Shown here one piece after another: positions 1 to 8,824 of a stretch of 64,000 bases of DNA. Under the pieces are notes generated by a model. It made no database searches. It saw only the letters and a program-made list of their open reading frames with translations, and was not told the DNA's origin. The number at the start of each line of letters is the position of its first letter. Position 1 is the first letter of the stretch. The position numbers and the translations under genes are program-made. The DNA comes from Dyadobacter soli (GTDB taxonomy: Bacteria > Bacteroidota > Bacteroidia > Cytophagales > Spirosomataceae): positions 62,001 to 126,000 of the forward strand of contig NZ_FNAN01000014.1 in assembly GCF_900101885.1 (NCBI RefSeq), given 5' to 3'.

Positions 1-2678
1 GCACCGGGGATCCAGAGTTCGTTACCGCGCCGAGAATCCCCCCCATTGTCGATATCGGTAACAATACCACGCAAAACGTTTACATTGCCATTTACACCTT
101 TCGAACGGCGGGCGCCTACCGCATCTCCGTGGAAGAGGATGCACGCAATGATAATGTGCTTAATATCGGGCCTAAACCAACGAATCGCCTCAATTTTTAC
201 GTAAGCACGACCCTGGAAATCAATGCCGCATTCGGTTTGAACCGGACGCCGGTCCTCCGCAACGCGCCGATCGACATTGCCGCTGTGGGCCAGCGGTACA
301 TTCATAACCCCGCCGCATTCGACGCCGATGGAGACAGCATTGCCTACCGCATGTTCGTCCCCCAGCAGGCCGGCACTAATGGCAGGGGCATCAACCTCGA
401 ATACCAGGACCCAAACACGGTCACACCGCCCGGCCAGACCGAAACCGGCGCTTCCCCGGCGACATTCAGCATTAACCGCGTAACCGGCGACATTATCTGG
501 GACGCTCCCGTTACGAAGGGATATTACAATGTTGCATTTATCGTAGAGGAATGGCGCGACGGTGCGCTCATAGGACAGATCGTCCGGGATATGCAGATCA
601 TCGTCGAAGATGCCCGCAACGACCGCCCCGTGCTCACGCCTTTGCAGGATATTTGTGTGGAAGCGGGCACTTTGATCAATCAGAAGGTTGTCGCGACCGA
701 TAAAAATGGCGACAAACTCACGCTCACATCCGCAAGCGGCTTGTACGATGCCACGCTGATCACGCCTCCGCTCGCCACATTCAATGTCGCCAACCAGGGC
801 GCTCAGGGCAGCGTAACCGGCACATTCACCTGGCAGACCTCCTGCGACCACATTCGTCTGGGATCGTACAATGTGCTGTTCAAGGTCGAGGACGGACCGC
901 CTCCAACCTATCCCAACCCCTCGCTTTTCATGAAGCTGGCCGATATGACTTCGTTCAATATCAGGGTCTACGGCCCAAAACCGACCGGATTGACAGGCAC
1001 AGCTGTTACCGATCCGGGCGGAACCGCGTACCGCCTGAATTGGGACGCCTACAAATGCCAGATCCCGAATGCAAAAATTGTCATTTACAGGGCAGAGAAA
1101 TGTACGGAGATCGAGGAGGACGTATGCGAACCGGGCATTCCCGCAGGTTCGGGTTATGAAGAAATCGGAAGGGTGGATGTCAATCAAACCACCTATCTGG
1201 ACAACAACGGCGGCGAAGGGCTACGTCCGGGTGTTTCTTACTCTTACCGCATTGCGGTCATATTCCCGCGACCGGGCGCCAGCCCGGGCGATCCCGGTTA
1301 CCTGATCGGAGGCGGCAAAAGCCTTGCTTCGGCCGAGTATTGCCTCAATTTGCCAATGGCAATGCCTGTGATTACCAATGTTACCGTCGATTCGACCAGT
1401 ACTATCAGAGGACAGATCACCGTAAAATGGATCAGACCGGCGGTTACTACCGGCGTACCTGCTCAATACAAACTTTTCAGAGCCACGGGGCAAAACGGTT
1501 CCGCATTTACCGAGATCGCATCTATTAATACAAATCTTACACCGGGAGCAGCCGATACCCTGTTTGTCGACAAAGGCCTGAACACCGAAGCGAATGCCTA
1601 CAACTACAAACTCGAATATTACACCACCGTAAATGGCCAGCTCACCAAATTCGATGAAACGGAAACGGCCAGCTCGGTAAGGCTCGAACAAGGCGCTGCC
1701 CCATCCAATCAGGTCGGTTTGAAGTGGACCGCACTCGTGCCCTGGGACAATGGCAACCGCGTGCACCGCGTCTACCGCGAGGACAAAACCAAGCCGGGCA
1801 CTTTCAACCGTATTGCCGAGGTTTCCGTAACAGGGCCACAGACTTTCACTTACGTCGATGACGGTAAAGACAAATATGCTGCCGACGGTACTGTCGATGT
1901 GAGCATCGTCAAGGATTCGACCTATTGTTATAAAGTTGAAACCGTAGGTTCCTATAATAACAGCCAGATCAGACCATCGGTACTCTATAATTTCTCGCAG
2001 ATCCTTTGTGTTTCTTCTTCGGATACCACCAAGCCTTGTCCGCCTGTGCTGAGCCTCGACCCGCTCAATTGCGATTCGCTGAGGGCACATCCGGAAGCAT
2101 TCTGTACTACTTCCGGCTTTACCAACCACCTTACCTGGGAATATCCGGCTGAACTCGACGGCCGCGAATGCGACCCGCTGGTGACCGCTTACAGGGTTTA
2201 CTATGCAAGATATGAGGGCGATGCACCTACTTTGATCGCCACTGTAACCACTCCGCCATCACCATTGCAGACCAGTTTCGATCACGAGGGATTGACCTCG
2301 TTTGCCGGTTGCTATTTCGTAACGGCCGTCAACCGCTTCGGAAGCGAAAGTGCGCCAAGTAATACCGTATGCCGCGACAACTGCCCGATGTTTGTTTTAC
2401 CCAATGTGTTTACACCAAACGGCGACAATAAAAACGACACATTTCAGCCGCTTGAATGCCCTGCTTTCGTACAATCGCTGGAATTCAAGGTCTATAACCG
2501 CTGGGGTGCGCAGGTGTATTCCACCAAAGACGTGAACATCAACTGGGACGGTAAAACCAATGGCGGTAAAGCGCTTGCGGCAGGCCAGTACTACTATGAA
2601 GTAACCATCTATTTCGAGTCTTTCACAAAACAGGGCACGGAGACCAGCATGAAAGGCTGGGTGCAATTGCTGAGATAG
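1..2678 (+). CDS. T9SS type B (CHU_C) sorting-domain surface protein, 5' end cut by window
   Basis: This is the 3' part of a very large secreted protein; the frame is open from base 3, well before the first ATG at 129, and residues upstream (NIGNNTTQNVYIAIYTF) match the second copy at 2896, so the true start lies outside the window. Visible are a cadherin/Ig-like N-terminal half (DADGDSIAYRMF, repeated DARNDRP linkers), fibronectin-III-like modules with paired cysteines, and a C-terminal domain beginning VLPNVFTPNGDNKND and containing YNRWGAQVY and NWDGKTNGG, the hallmark of the gliding-motility-associated CHU_C domain that directs export by the type IX secretion system and cell-surface attachment. 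Function beyond being a surface or extracellular protein is unknown. It is a tandem paralogue of the next gene, nearly identical over the C-terminal half. Confidence 0.9.
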   Translation, partial: TGDPEFVTAPRIPPIVDIGNNTTQNVYIAIYTFRTAGAYRISVEEDARNDNVLNIGPKPTNRLNFYVSTTLEINAAFGLNRTPVLRNAPIDIAAVGQRYIHNPAAFDADGDSIAYRMFVPQQAGTNGRGINLEYQDPNTVTPPGQTETGASPATFSINRVTGDIIWDAPVTKGYYNVAFIVEEWRDGALIGQIVRDMQIIVEDARNDRPVLTPLQDICVEAGTLINQKVVATDKNGDKLTLTSASGLYDATLITPPLATFNVANQGAQGSVTGTFTWQTSCDHIRLGSYNVLFKVEDGPPPTYPNPSLFMKLADMTSFNIRVYGPKPTGLTGTAVTDPGGTAYRLNWDAYKCQIPNAKIVIYRAEKCTEIEEDVCEPGIPAGSGYEEIGRVDVNQTTYLDNNGGEGLRPGVSYSYRIAVIFPRPGASPGDPGYLIGGGKSLASAEYCLNLPMAMPVITNVTVDSTSTIRGQITVKWIRPAVTTGVPAQYKLFRATGQNGSAFTEIASINTNLTPGAADTLFVDKGLNTEANAYNYKLEYYTTVNGQLTKFDETETASSVRLEQGAAPSNQVGLKWTALVPWDNGNRVHRVYREDKTKPGTFNRIAEVSVTGPQTFTYVDDGKDKYAADGTVDVSIVKDSTYCYKVETVGSYNNSQIRPSVLYNFSQILCVSSSDTTKPCPPVLSLDPLNCDSLRAHPEAFCTTSGFTNHLTWEYPAELDGRECDPLVTAYRVYYARYEGDAPTLIATVTTPPSPLQTSFDHEGLTSFAGCYFVTAVNRFGSESAPSNTVCRDNCPMFVLPNVFTPNGDNKNDTFQPLECPAFVQSLEFKVYNRWGAQVYSTKDVNINWDGKTNGGKALAAGQYYYEVTIYFESFTKQGTETSMKGWVQLLR

Positions 2679-2711
2679 CAAGGTAAAATCACGTCAGAGC
2701 GCTATTTGTGC

Positions 2712-2800
2712 TGCTTTGGGAGTTTGTAATAATTCATATATGATTTATGAAGTTGTTTTGTAAGTTTACAAACCGACATATTATATTCATTCCCAAAGCA
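2712..2800. repeat. Nested inverted repeat between the tandem CHU_C genes
   Basis: The 10-base arm TGCTTTGGGA at 2712-2721 is exactly complementary to TCCCAAAGCA at 2791-2800, and directly inside the first arm GTTTGTAA (2722-2729) pairs with TTACAAAC (2766-2773). The RNA could fold as a branched hairpin followed by a short T-run (ACATTTTTACC). It may be the transcription end of the first gene or a regulatory leader of the second. Otherwise the 217-base gap holds nothing recognisable. Confidence 0.5.
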
Positions 2801-2895
2801 CACATTTTTACCTGAATTTTCGTTGATTTAACGTACTTGACAGGAGATATGGCGCCTGCCGTTACCTCCCTATCATCATAGCTCGACACGGATTT

Positions 2896-5823
2896 ATGCG
2901 CTCTGTTTTACGAATTTCTTTATACTTAATCTTCCTGGCTTTACTGTGTAACGGCTTTCAGGCTATGGCCACGCACATACGCGCAGGGGAGATCACGGCC
3001 AAACGGACCAGTCCGGCAGGCTCGGCACGGCACACCTACGAGATCAAACTGACCGCCTATTTTGATATGCAGAATGGCGAAGGTGCTGCAAACGCGCAGA
3101 ATAGCGTGTTTTTCACGATAGGTTCTGTAAACTCGGAACGCGACCCCAACTACAAGCCTGTGGTACTGGAAGCGCCGCGTATCCAACCCATTCCCAACAT
3201 CGGGAACAATACCACGCAGAACACCTATATCATCACCTACACATTCCCCACCGCCGGTTTGTACCGCATTTCTTTCGAAGAGGATAACCGGAACAACAAC
3301 GTACTCAACATCGGCCCTCCGCCTACGCAGAACCTGAACTTCTACGTGAGCACCGTTCTGGAAATCAATTCCAACTTCGGGCAGAACCAGACGCCCGTAC
3401 TACTCAATGCACCAATCGACGTGGCCGCGGTAGGGCAGCGTTACATTCACAACCCCGGTGCATTCGATGCGGATGGCGACAGCCTTGCGTACCGTATGTT
3501 TATCCCCCAAAGAAGCGGCGTGAACGGCTCGGGTATCAATTTGCAATACAGAGATCCCAATATGGTGACGCCTCCGGGAGCTACGGAGTCCGGCGCTTCA
3601 CCGGCCACTTTCAGCATGAACCGGGTCACGGGCGACCTGATCTGGGACGCGCCCGTCACGAAAGGCTACTATAACGTCGCATTTGTCGTCGAGGAATGGC
3701 GCGACGGCGCGCTGATAGGGCAGATCGTCCGGGATATGCAGATCATCGTGGAAGATGCCCGCAACGACCGACCGGAGATAAAACCGCTGCCCGATATTTG
3801 CGTCGAAGCCGGGACGCTGATCAACCAGCCAGTCACGGCGACGGACAAGAATGGCGATAAGCTTACGCTCACATCGTCGGGTGGTGTGTACGATGCCTCT
3901 TTGATCCCGCCCGCAGTCGCCAAGTTCACGGTTGCCCAGCAGGGTTCTCAGGGTACCGTCACGGGTCTGTTCAGCTGGCAGACTTCCTGCGCGCACATCC
4001 GTTTGGAGCCTTATGATGTTCTTTTCAAAGTAGAAGATGCTCCCGGTCCGGGCGTTCCCAATCCCTCGCTGTTCCGAAAGCTGGTCGATATGACTACGGT
4101 GAATATCCGGGTCTACGGGCCGCAGGCAACCGGATTGAAAGGCACAGCAGTGACCGACCCTACCGGGACCGCGTACCGCCTCAACTGGGACGCTTACAAA
4201 TGCCAGATCCCGGGCGCCAAGATCGCCATTTACCGTGCTGAAAAATGTACCGACATTCCCATAGAAGTATGTAGCCCCGGCATTCCCGCGGGTTCCGGTT
4301 ACGAAGAAATAGGAAGAGTGGATATCAATCAGACTACCTTCCTGGATAACAACGGCGGCGAAGGGCTCCGTCCGGGTGTATCTTACTCCTACCGCATTGT
4401 GGCCATGTTCCCAAGACCAGGCGCCAGCCCGAGCGATCCGGGTTACCTGATCGGAGGCGGTGAAAGCCTTGCTTCGGCCGAATATTGCCTCAACTTGCCG
4501 TTGGCAATGCCGGTGATTACCAATGTTACCGTCGATTCGACTAGCACCACCAGAGGACAGATCACCGTAAAATGGATCAGACCGGCAGTAGCGGCAGGTT
4601 TGCCGGCTCAATACCGCCTGTACAGGGCCACCGGCCAGAATGGTAATGCATTCACCAAGATCGCCGACATCAATACCAACCTCACACCACGGGCAGCCGA
4701 TACCCTGTTTGTAGACAAAGGCCTGAACACCGAAGCGAATGCCTACAACTACAAACTCGAATATTACACCACCGTAAATGGCCAGCTCACCAAATTCGAT
4801 GAAACGGAAACGGCCAGCTCGGTAAGGCTCGAACAAGCCGCCGCCCAATCCAACCAGGTTGGTTTGAAATGGACCGCCCTCGTGCCCTGGGACAATGGCA
4901 ATCGCGTGCACCGCGTATACCGCGAGGACAAAACCAAACCGGGTACTTTCAACCGCATTGCCGAGGTTTCCGTAACAGGGCCACAGACTTTCACTTACGT
5001 CGATGACGGTAAAGACAAATATGCCGCCGACGGAACTGTCGATGTGAGCATTGTCAAAGACTCGACCTATTGTTACAAAGTTGAAACCGTAGGTTCCTAT
5101 AATAACAGCCAGATCAAACCATCGGTACTCTATAATTTCTCGCAGATTCTTTGTGTTTCCTCTTCGGATACCACCAAGCCTTGTCCGCCTGTGCTGAGCC
5201 TCGACCCGCTTAACTGCGATTCGCTCAGGGCACATCCGGAAGCATTCTGTACTACTTCCGGCTTTACCAATCACCTTACCTGGGAATATCCGGCTGAACT
5301 CGACGGCCGCGAATGCGACCCGCTGGTCACCGCTTACAGAGTTTACTATGCAAGATATGCAGGTGATACGCCTACGTTGATCGCCACTGTGACGACCCCG
5401 CCATCGCCATTGGAAACCAGCTTCGACCACGAAGGATTGACCTCATTTGCCGGTTGCTATTTTGTAACTGCCGTTAACCGCTTCGGAAGCGAAAGTGCGC
5501 CCAGCAATACGGTATGCCGCGACAACTGCCCGATGTTCGTCTTACCCAATGTATTTACACCAAACGGCGACAACAAAAACGACACATTCCAGCCTCTTGA
5601 ATGCCCTGCTTTCGTACAATCGCTGGAATTCAAGGCCTACAACCGCTGGGGTGCGCAGGTATATTCCACCAAAGACGTGAACATCAACTGGGACGGTAAA
5701 ACCAATGGCGGTAAAGAGCTTGCGGCAGGCCAGTACTATTATGAAGTGACTATTTATTTCGAATCATCTCAAAAACAAAGCACGCCTGTAACCATGAAAG
5801 GATGGGTGCAGCTGCTGCGATAG
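2896..5823 (+). CDS. T9SS type B (CHU_C) sorting-domain surface protein, full length
   Basis: A 975-residue secreted protein. The N-terminus is a signal peptide (MRSVLRISLYLIFLALLCNG, cleavage probably after QAMA), followed by THIRAGEITAKR, an opening I recognise from large Cytophagales surface proteins. A cadherin/Ig-like region around residues 130-290 contains DADGDSLAYRMF; fibronectin-III-like modules with cysteine pairs follow; the last 85 residues form the CHU_C sorting domain (VLPNVFTPNGDNKND, YNRWGAQVY, WDGKTNGG). It should be exported by the Sec system and then by type IX secretion, ending on the surface or outside. The preceding gene is a tandem duplicate. The start is the only ATG giving a signal peptide. 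Ligand or role cannot be told from sequence; an adhesin-like or matrix role is an inference. Confidence 0.9.
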   Translation: MRSVLRISLYLIFLALLCNGFQAMATHIRAGEITAKRTSPAGSARHTYEIKLTAYFDMQNGEGAANAQNSVFFTIGSVNSERDPNYKPVVLEAPRIQPIPNIGNNTTQNTYIITYTFPTAGLYRISFEEDNRNNNVLNIGPPPTQNLNFYVSTVLEINSNFGQNQTPVLLNAPIDVAAVGQRYIHNPGAFDADGDSLAYRMFIPQRSGVNGSGINLQYRDPNMVTPPGATESGASPATFSMNRVTGDLIWDAPVTKGYYNVAFVVEEWRDGALIGQIVRDMQIIVEDARNDRPEIKPLPDICVEAGTLINQPVTATDKNGDKLTLTSSGGVYDASLIPPAVAKFTVAQQGSQGTVTGLFSWQTSCAHIRLEPYDVLFKVEDAPGPGVPNPSLFRKLVDMTTVNIRVYGPQATGLKGTAVTDPTGTAYRLNWDAYKCQIPGAKIAIYRAEKCTDIPIEVCSPGIPAGSGYEEIGRVDINQTTFLDNNGGEGLRPGVSYSYRIVAMFPRPGASPSDPGYLIGGGESLASAEYCLNLPLAMPVITNVTVDSTSTTRGQITVKWIRPAVAAGLPAQYRLYRATGQNGNAFTKIADINTNLTPRAADTLFVDKGLNTEANAYNYKLEYYTTVNGQLTKFDETETASSVRLEQAAAQSNQVGLKWTALVPWDNGNRVHRVYREDKTKPGTFNRIAEVSVTGPQTFTYVDDGKDKYAADGTVDVSIVKDSTYCYKVETVGSYNNSQIKPSVLYNFSQILCVSSSDTTKPCPPVLSLDPLNCDSLRAHPEAFCTTSGFTNHLTWEYPAELDGRECDPLVTAYRVYYARYAGDTPTLIATVTTPPSPLETSFDHEGLTSFAGCYFVTAVNRFGSESAPSNTVCRDNCPMFVLPNVFTPNGDNKNDTFQPLECPAFVQSLEFKAYNRWGAQVYSTKDVNINWDGKTNGGKELAAGQYYYEVTIYFESSQKQSTPVTMKGWVQLLR

Positions 5824-5859
5824 GCGCTTTTTTCTTTCACATTCAAGTATTTCCTTTGT

Positions 5860-5886
5860 AGCCCGGTTTTTTTACCGGGCTTTTTT
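5860..5886 (+). terminator. Rho-independent terminator after the CHU_C gene
   Basis: AGCCCGGT and ACCGGGCT form an 8-bp GC-rich stem around a six-T loop, followed by a T-run. It lies 37 bases after the CHU_C stop and before fabD. Confidence 0.9.
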
Positions 5887-5917
5887 ATTTTATTGTGAAT
5901 AACCTTAAATCATCGAT

Positions 5918-6796
5918 ATGAAAACGGCATATGTTTTCCCTGGTCAGGGCTCGCAGTTCAAAGGAATGGGTCTGGACCTTTACCAGAGCTCCGATTCCGC
6001 CAAGGCATTGTTTGAAAAAGCGAACGAAATCCTCGGTTTCGACATCACGAAAATCATGTTCGAAGGCACCGACGAGGAGCTGAAACAGACGAATGTGACC
6101 CAACCGGCGATATTCATCCACTCGGTAATCCTCGCGAAAATCACACCCGATTTTGCACCAAACATGGTAGCGGGACACTCACTGGGCGAATTTTCGGCAT
6201 TGGTTGCAGCAGGAGCGCTTTCCTTCGAGGACGGCCTCTCGCTCGTGGCAAAACGTGCCGCCGCCATGCAGAAAGCCTGCGAAATCCGCCCGTCGACGAT
6301 GGCTGCGATCCTGGGTCTTGCCGACAATGTGATCGAAGAGATCTGCGCCGGTATTACCGACGAGATCGTCGTGCCTGCTAACTACAACTGCCCGGGACAA
6401 GTGGTGATTTCGGGAACCATCGAAGGTGTAGAACGCGCCAACGAACTCCTGAAAGCCGCCGGCGCGAAACGCGCATTGGTACTGCCCGTGGGAGGCGCAT
6501 TCCACTCGCCATTGATGGAGCCTGCACGTGAAGAACTCGCTGCGGCGATCCATGCGGCGCAATTTGAGCCGCCGATCTGCCCGGTTTACCAGAATGTGAA
6601 TGCAAAACCGGCCACGGAAGTAGCCGTTATCAAAGAAAACCTGATCTCACAACTCACCGCTCCGGTAAAATGGACGCAGTCGGTAGAGCAAATGGTGGCC
6701 GATGGCGCGGAAATCTTTATCGAGTCGGGACCGGGCAAAGTTTTGCAAGGCCTTGTAAAAAAGATCGCTAGCAACGTAGAGCTAAAAAGTATTTAA
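5918..6796 (+). CDS. fabD: Malonyl-CoA:ACP transacylase
   Basis: A 292-residue cytoplasmic enzyme that moves the malonyl group from CoA to acyl carrier protein, the step that supplies extender units for fatty-acid synthesis. The N-terminal FPGQGSQ motif, the nucleophile elbow GHSLGEF with Ser88, and the catalytic His in GGAFHSP (about residue 194) are all present, and length is normal for FabD. It starts just after a strong terminator and is followed by tRNA-Gln, so it is probably its own transcription unit. acpP and fabF are 50 kb away in this window. A secondary-metabolism acyltransferase is unlikely given the size and free-standing context. Confidence 0.95.
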   Translation: MKTAYVFPGQGSQFKGMGLDLYQSSDSAKALFEKANEILGFDITKIMFEGTDEELKQTNVTQPAIFIHSVILAKITPDFAPNMVAGHSLGEFSALVAAGALSFEDGLSLVAKRAAAMQKACEIRPSTMAAILGLADNVIEEICAGITDEIVVPANYNCPGQVVISGTIEGVERANELLKAAGAKRALVLPVGGAFHSPLMEPAREELAAAIHAAQFEPPICPVYQNVNAKPATEVAVIKENLISQLTAPVKWTQSVEQMVADGAEIFIESGPGKVLQGLVKKIASNVELKSI

Positions 6797-6813
6797 TTTT
6801 TTTACCAAAAAAC

Positions 6814-6844
6814 TTGACACGTTACCCTGCTAACATTACTTTTG
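6814..6844 (+). promoter_or_regulatory. Promoter of tRNA-Gln
   Basis: TTGACA (6814-6819), a 17-base spacer, then TACTTTTG (6837-6844), which fits the Bacteroidota -7 consensus TAnnTTTG. The mature tRNA begins 18 bases after the -7 box. Confidence 0.8.
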
Positions 6845-6862
6845 CACCACTGTTTACGGTTT

Positions 6863-6933
6863 TGGCCGATGGTGTAATGGTAACACAGGACATTTTGGTT
6901 GTCTTATTCAGGGTTCGAGTCCTTGTCGGCCAA
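6863..6933 (+). tRNA. tRNA-Gln (anticodon TTG)
   Basis: All four arms fold: acceptor TGGCCGA/TCGGCCA, D stem GTGT/ACAC, anticodon stem GGACA/TGTCT around loop TTTTGGT with anticodon TTG, and T arm CAGGG-TTCGAGT-CCTTG. The terminal U1-A72 pair is typical of glutamine tRNAs. CCA is not encoded; the discriminator base is A. Its last 13 bases plus 5 more are repeated exactly at 8807-8824, as expected when an element integrates into a tRNA 3' end. Confidence 0.95.
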
Positions 6934-6938
6934 CAGTA
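6921..6938 (+). repeat. Left copy of 18-bp direct repeat, putative attachment site in tRNA-Gln
   Basis: CCTTGTCGGCCAACAGTA covers the 3' strand of the T stem, the acceptor 3' strand and five downstream bases of tRNA-Gln. The same 18 bases recur at 8807-8824, and flanking bases differ on both sides. The pair brackets the darT/darG cassette. Confidence 0.8.
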
Positions 6939-6946
6939 GAAGTCAT

Positions 6947-6983
6947 AAACCGCTGTAATGAATGTTACAGCGGTTTTATTTTT
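6947..6983 (+). terminator. Terminator downstream of tRNA-Gln, on the cassette side
   Basis: A perfect 12-bp stem AAACCGCTGTAA/TTACAGCGGTTT with a six-base loop, followed by TTATTTTT. It ends the tRNA transcript before the DarTG genes. Confidence 0.85.
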
Positions 6984-7036
6984 AAAGGTGTTCCGGTGGC
7001 ACGCATTGGACAAATTCCCCTAAACTCGGACGTCGA

Positions 7037-7681
7037 ATGCCTGGAAAAAAACCGAATAAAATCCGACTTTATCGGATTACACATAGGGACAATCTGGAAT
7101 TCATCGTCCTAAATGGGATGTATACAAAACATTCCCCGAATAGAGACCCTAACTACATCGACATCGGAGACAATTCCTTGATAGCACAAAGGAATGACTA
7201 TCCAATATCAATCCCTCCCAATGGCACACTAGGAACGTATGTTCCATTTTATTTTGGTCCACTTTCTCCCATGCTTTTTAACATAAAAACTGGCTACCGG
7301 GGAATTAGGCAACGATCTCAATCTGAAATTATCTATATTGTGTGCGAGGCCAACAGCATTGTCGATGCTTGCGACAAATGGTGCTTTATAGATGGTCATG
7401 CAAAAAATCATATAACCGAGTTCTTTAATCAGTTGGTCGACCTGGATCATGTAAACTGGGATGTCGTCCGTGCAAGATATTGGCACAACGACGATGACAA
7501 TTATGATAAGATGCGGCAAAAGCAAGCGGAATTTCTCGTCAAAGACCATGTGCCAGCCAAATGTATAAATGCCATTGTAGTATTCGACTCCGAAACCGAG
7601 AATATCGTAAATCTGGTTCTACAAAGAAATGGTATGAACATATCTGTGTATGTAAATCCGAATAACAATTTCTACTACTGA
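7037..7681 (+). CDS. darT: DarT-like DNA ADP-ribosyltransferase toxin (DUF4433)
   Basis: A 214-residue protein of the DarT family, toxins that attach ADP-ribose from NAD+ to bases in single-stranded DNA and block replication; several act in anti-phage defence. Family signatures are visible: RLYRITHRDNLEFIVLNG (residues 10-27) forming part of the NAD pocket, YVPFYFGPLSPML (68-80), CFIDGHAK (116-123) and RQKQAEFLV (160-168), where Glu165 matches the catalytic glutamate. Length is normal. The stop overlaps the ATG of the macrodomain gene (TGATG), so the pair is co-translated in the usual toxin-antitoxin order. The target base cannot be told from sequence. Base composition is unlike the neighbours, consistent with transfer. 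The start is the first ATG; no clear ribosome binding site is seen. Confidence 0.88.
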   Translation: MPGKKPNKIRLYRITHRDNLEFIVLNGMYTKHSPNRDPNYIDIGDNSLIAQRNDYPISIPPNGTLGTYVPFYFGPLSPMLFNIKTGYRGIRQRSQSEIIYIVCEANSIVDACDKWCFIDGHAKNHITEFFNQLVDLDHVNWDVVRARYWHNDDDNYDKMRQKQAEFLVKDHVPAKCINAIVVFDSETENIVNLVLQRNGMNISVYVNPNNNFYY

Positions 7682-8739
7682 TGCACTTCGTAACAGGAAA
7701 CCTTCTTGACTCCGAAAGTGAGGCCTTGGTGAATACCGTTAATACCGTTGGTGTTATGGGCAAAGGTATAGCACTCCAGTTTAAAGAGACATTTCCCAAT
7801 AATTTTAAAGAATATGTTCAAGCGTGCAAGACTGGTGAACTAAGGATAGGCTCACTGTTGGTGGTTCGCGAACGTATCATCACTGGTGAACGCGTCATAA
7901 TAAACTTTCCCACAAAGACACAGTGGTATCTCAAATCAAAATATGAATACATCGAAGAGGGCTTAAAAGAGCTTGTGAACGTGATTCATTCCTATCGGAT
8001 CAAGAGTATCGCCATACCCCCGTTGGGATGCGGAAATGGCGGGTTAAAATGGGAAAGAGTAAAAGACCTAATTCAGAAATACCTTTCCCCGATCCAAGAC
8101 GTTAAGGTAACAGTCTATGAACCAAGCGCTGAAGTCAAAGAGATTCTGAAAAGAGAAAGTAGCTCCAAGAAAAGCAAATTGACTCCTGCTCGTGCCATGC
8201 TCCTTTACGCTATGTTTTATTATGAGAGTTCAGGAGAGTCATCCAGCTTATTCGTTGCTAATAAGCTCGCCTACTTGCTCCAAAGATTAGGGGAGTCTAG
8301 TATGAATCGGATGAAGTTCCAAGCAAATCATTACGGCCCTTATGCTGTTCAGGTAGAGCATATGTTACTTGCCCTAAACGGAGAGTATATCCGCGGCCTG
8401 GAACAAATGAGTGTCAAGGCTTTTGAACCAATAGTGCTGAAATACGATAAAATGCAGGAAGTCAGCGATTACGTCAGGAAAGAGCTTCATGAAGACCAAC
8501 GAAATCGCGTAAAAAACCTGATCGATTTGATAGACGGGTTTCAATCAGCCCTTGCTCTTGAGGTTCTTGCCACCGTTGATTTTATTAAAAGATCCAATCC
8601 TGAATTTAGCAAAGAACAGGTTGTTGAATCGATAAAATCATGGAGCAATCGAAAAAGTAACCTGTTTAAAGACAGGCATATTTCTATCGCGCTTTCTCAC
8701 TTGCAAGAGTACGCGAAACGTGCGTCATTATCTTCTTAA
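7681..8739 (+). CDS. darG: DarG-like macrodomain antitoxin (DNA ADP-ribosylglycohydrolase)
   Basis: A 352-residue partner of DarT. Residues 1-150 are a macrodomain (VTGNLLDSESEALVNTVNT at the start, GVMGKGIALQFK, FPTKTQW with Lys79 in the position of the catalytic lysine, and IPPLGCGNGGLKW) that removes ADP-ribose from DNA. Residues about 165-352 form a helical domain (LTPARAMLLYAMFYYESSG onward) matching the DarG C-terminal region that binds and inhibits DarT directly. Both neutralising modules therefore look intact. It overlaps darT by one base. The gene shares the low-GC composition of darT. A general macrodomain hydrolase is the alternative, but linkage and the second domain argue for DarG. 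Confidence 0.88.
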   Translation: MHFVTGNLLDSESEALVNTVNTVGVMGKGIALQFKETFPNNFKEYVQACKTGELRIGSLLVVRERIITGERVIINFPTKTQWYLKSKYEYIEEGLKELVNVIHSYRIKSIAIPPLGCGNGGLKWERVKDLIQKYLSPIQDVKVTVYEPSAEVKEILKRESSSKKSKLTPARAMLLYAMFYYESSGESSSLFVANKLAYLLQRLGESSMNRMKFQANHYGPYAVQVEHMLLALNGEYIRGLEQMSVKAFEPIVLKYDKMQEVSDYVRKELHEDQRNRVKNLIDLIDGFQSALALEVLATVDFIKRSNPEFSKEQVVESIKSWSNRKSNLFKDRHISIALSHLQEYAKRASLSS

Positions 8740-8797
8740 ATTTGAACACCCTCGCGTAAAGTACATACACAGTGAGACTCGCGAAGTGTCAAATTAA
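8736..8797. repeat. Imperfect inverted repeat after darG
   Basis: TTAAATTTGAACAC (8736-8749, running from the darG stop) is matched, with one base missing, by GTGTCAAATTAA (8786-8797); a CGCG lies on the inner side of each arm. It lacks a T-run, so terminator function is uncertain; it may be part of the element end. Confidence 0.4.
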
Positions 8798-8806
8798 CAT
8801 TGCCAG

Positions 8807-8824
8807 CCTTGTCGGCCAACAGTA
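8807..8824 (+). repeat. Right copy of the 18-bp tRNA-Gln direct repeat
   Basis: Exact duplicate of 6921-6938. The tRNA body upstream of it is absent, so only the 3' end is repeated, as at an attachment-site scar. Confidence 0.8.

Larger units (their letters stand above)
6921..8824 (+). mobile_element. Putative mini-island: DarTG cassette in the 3' end of tRNA-Gln
   Basis: Two exact 18-bp repeats of the tRNA-Gln 3' end lie 1886 bp apart and enclose only a DarT-like toxin and a DarG-like antitoxin. The enclosed DNA is clearly richer in A/T and uses different codons (many AAA, AAT, ATA) than the GC-rich genes either side. No integrase, transposase or plasmid gene is inside. The reading that this is an integrated element moved in trans, or a remnant that lost its integrase, is inference; repeats, gene content and composition are visible. 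Confidence 0.65.

Noticed and set aside
3598..5430. Long antisense ORF (610 codons) opposite the second CHU_C gene
   Set aside because: It shadows a real gene, has no domain motifs, and its equivalent opposite the first copy (1221-2129) is broken; length reflects the GC-rich codon pattern.
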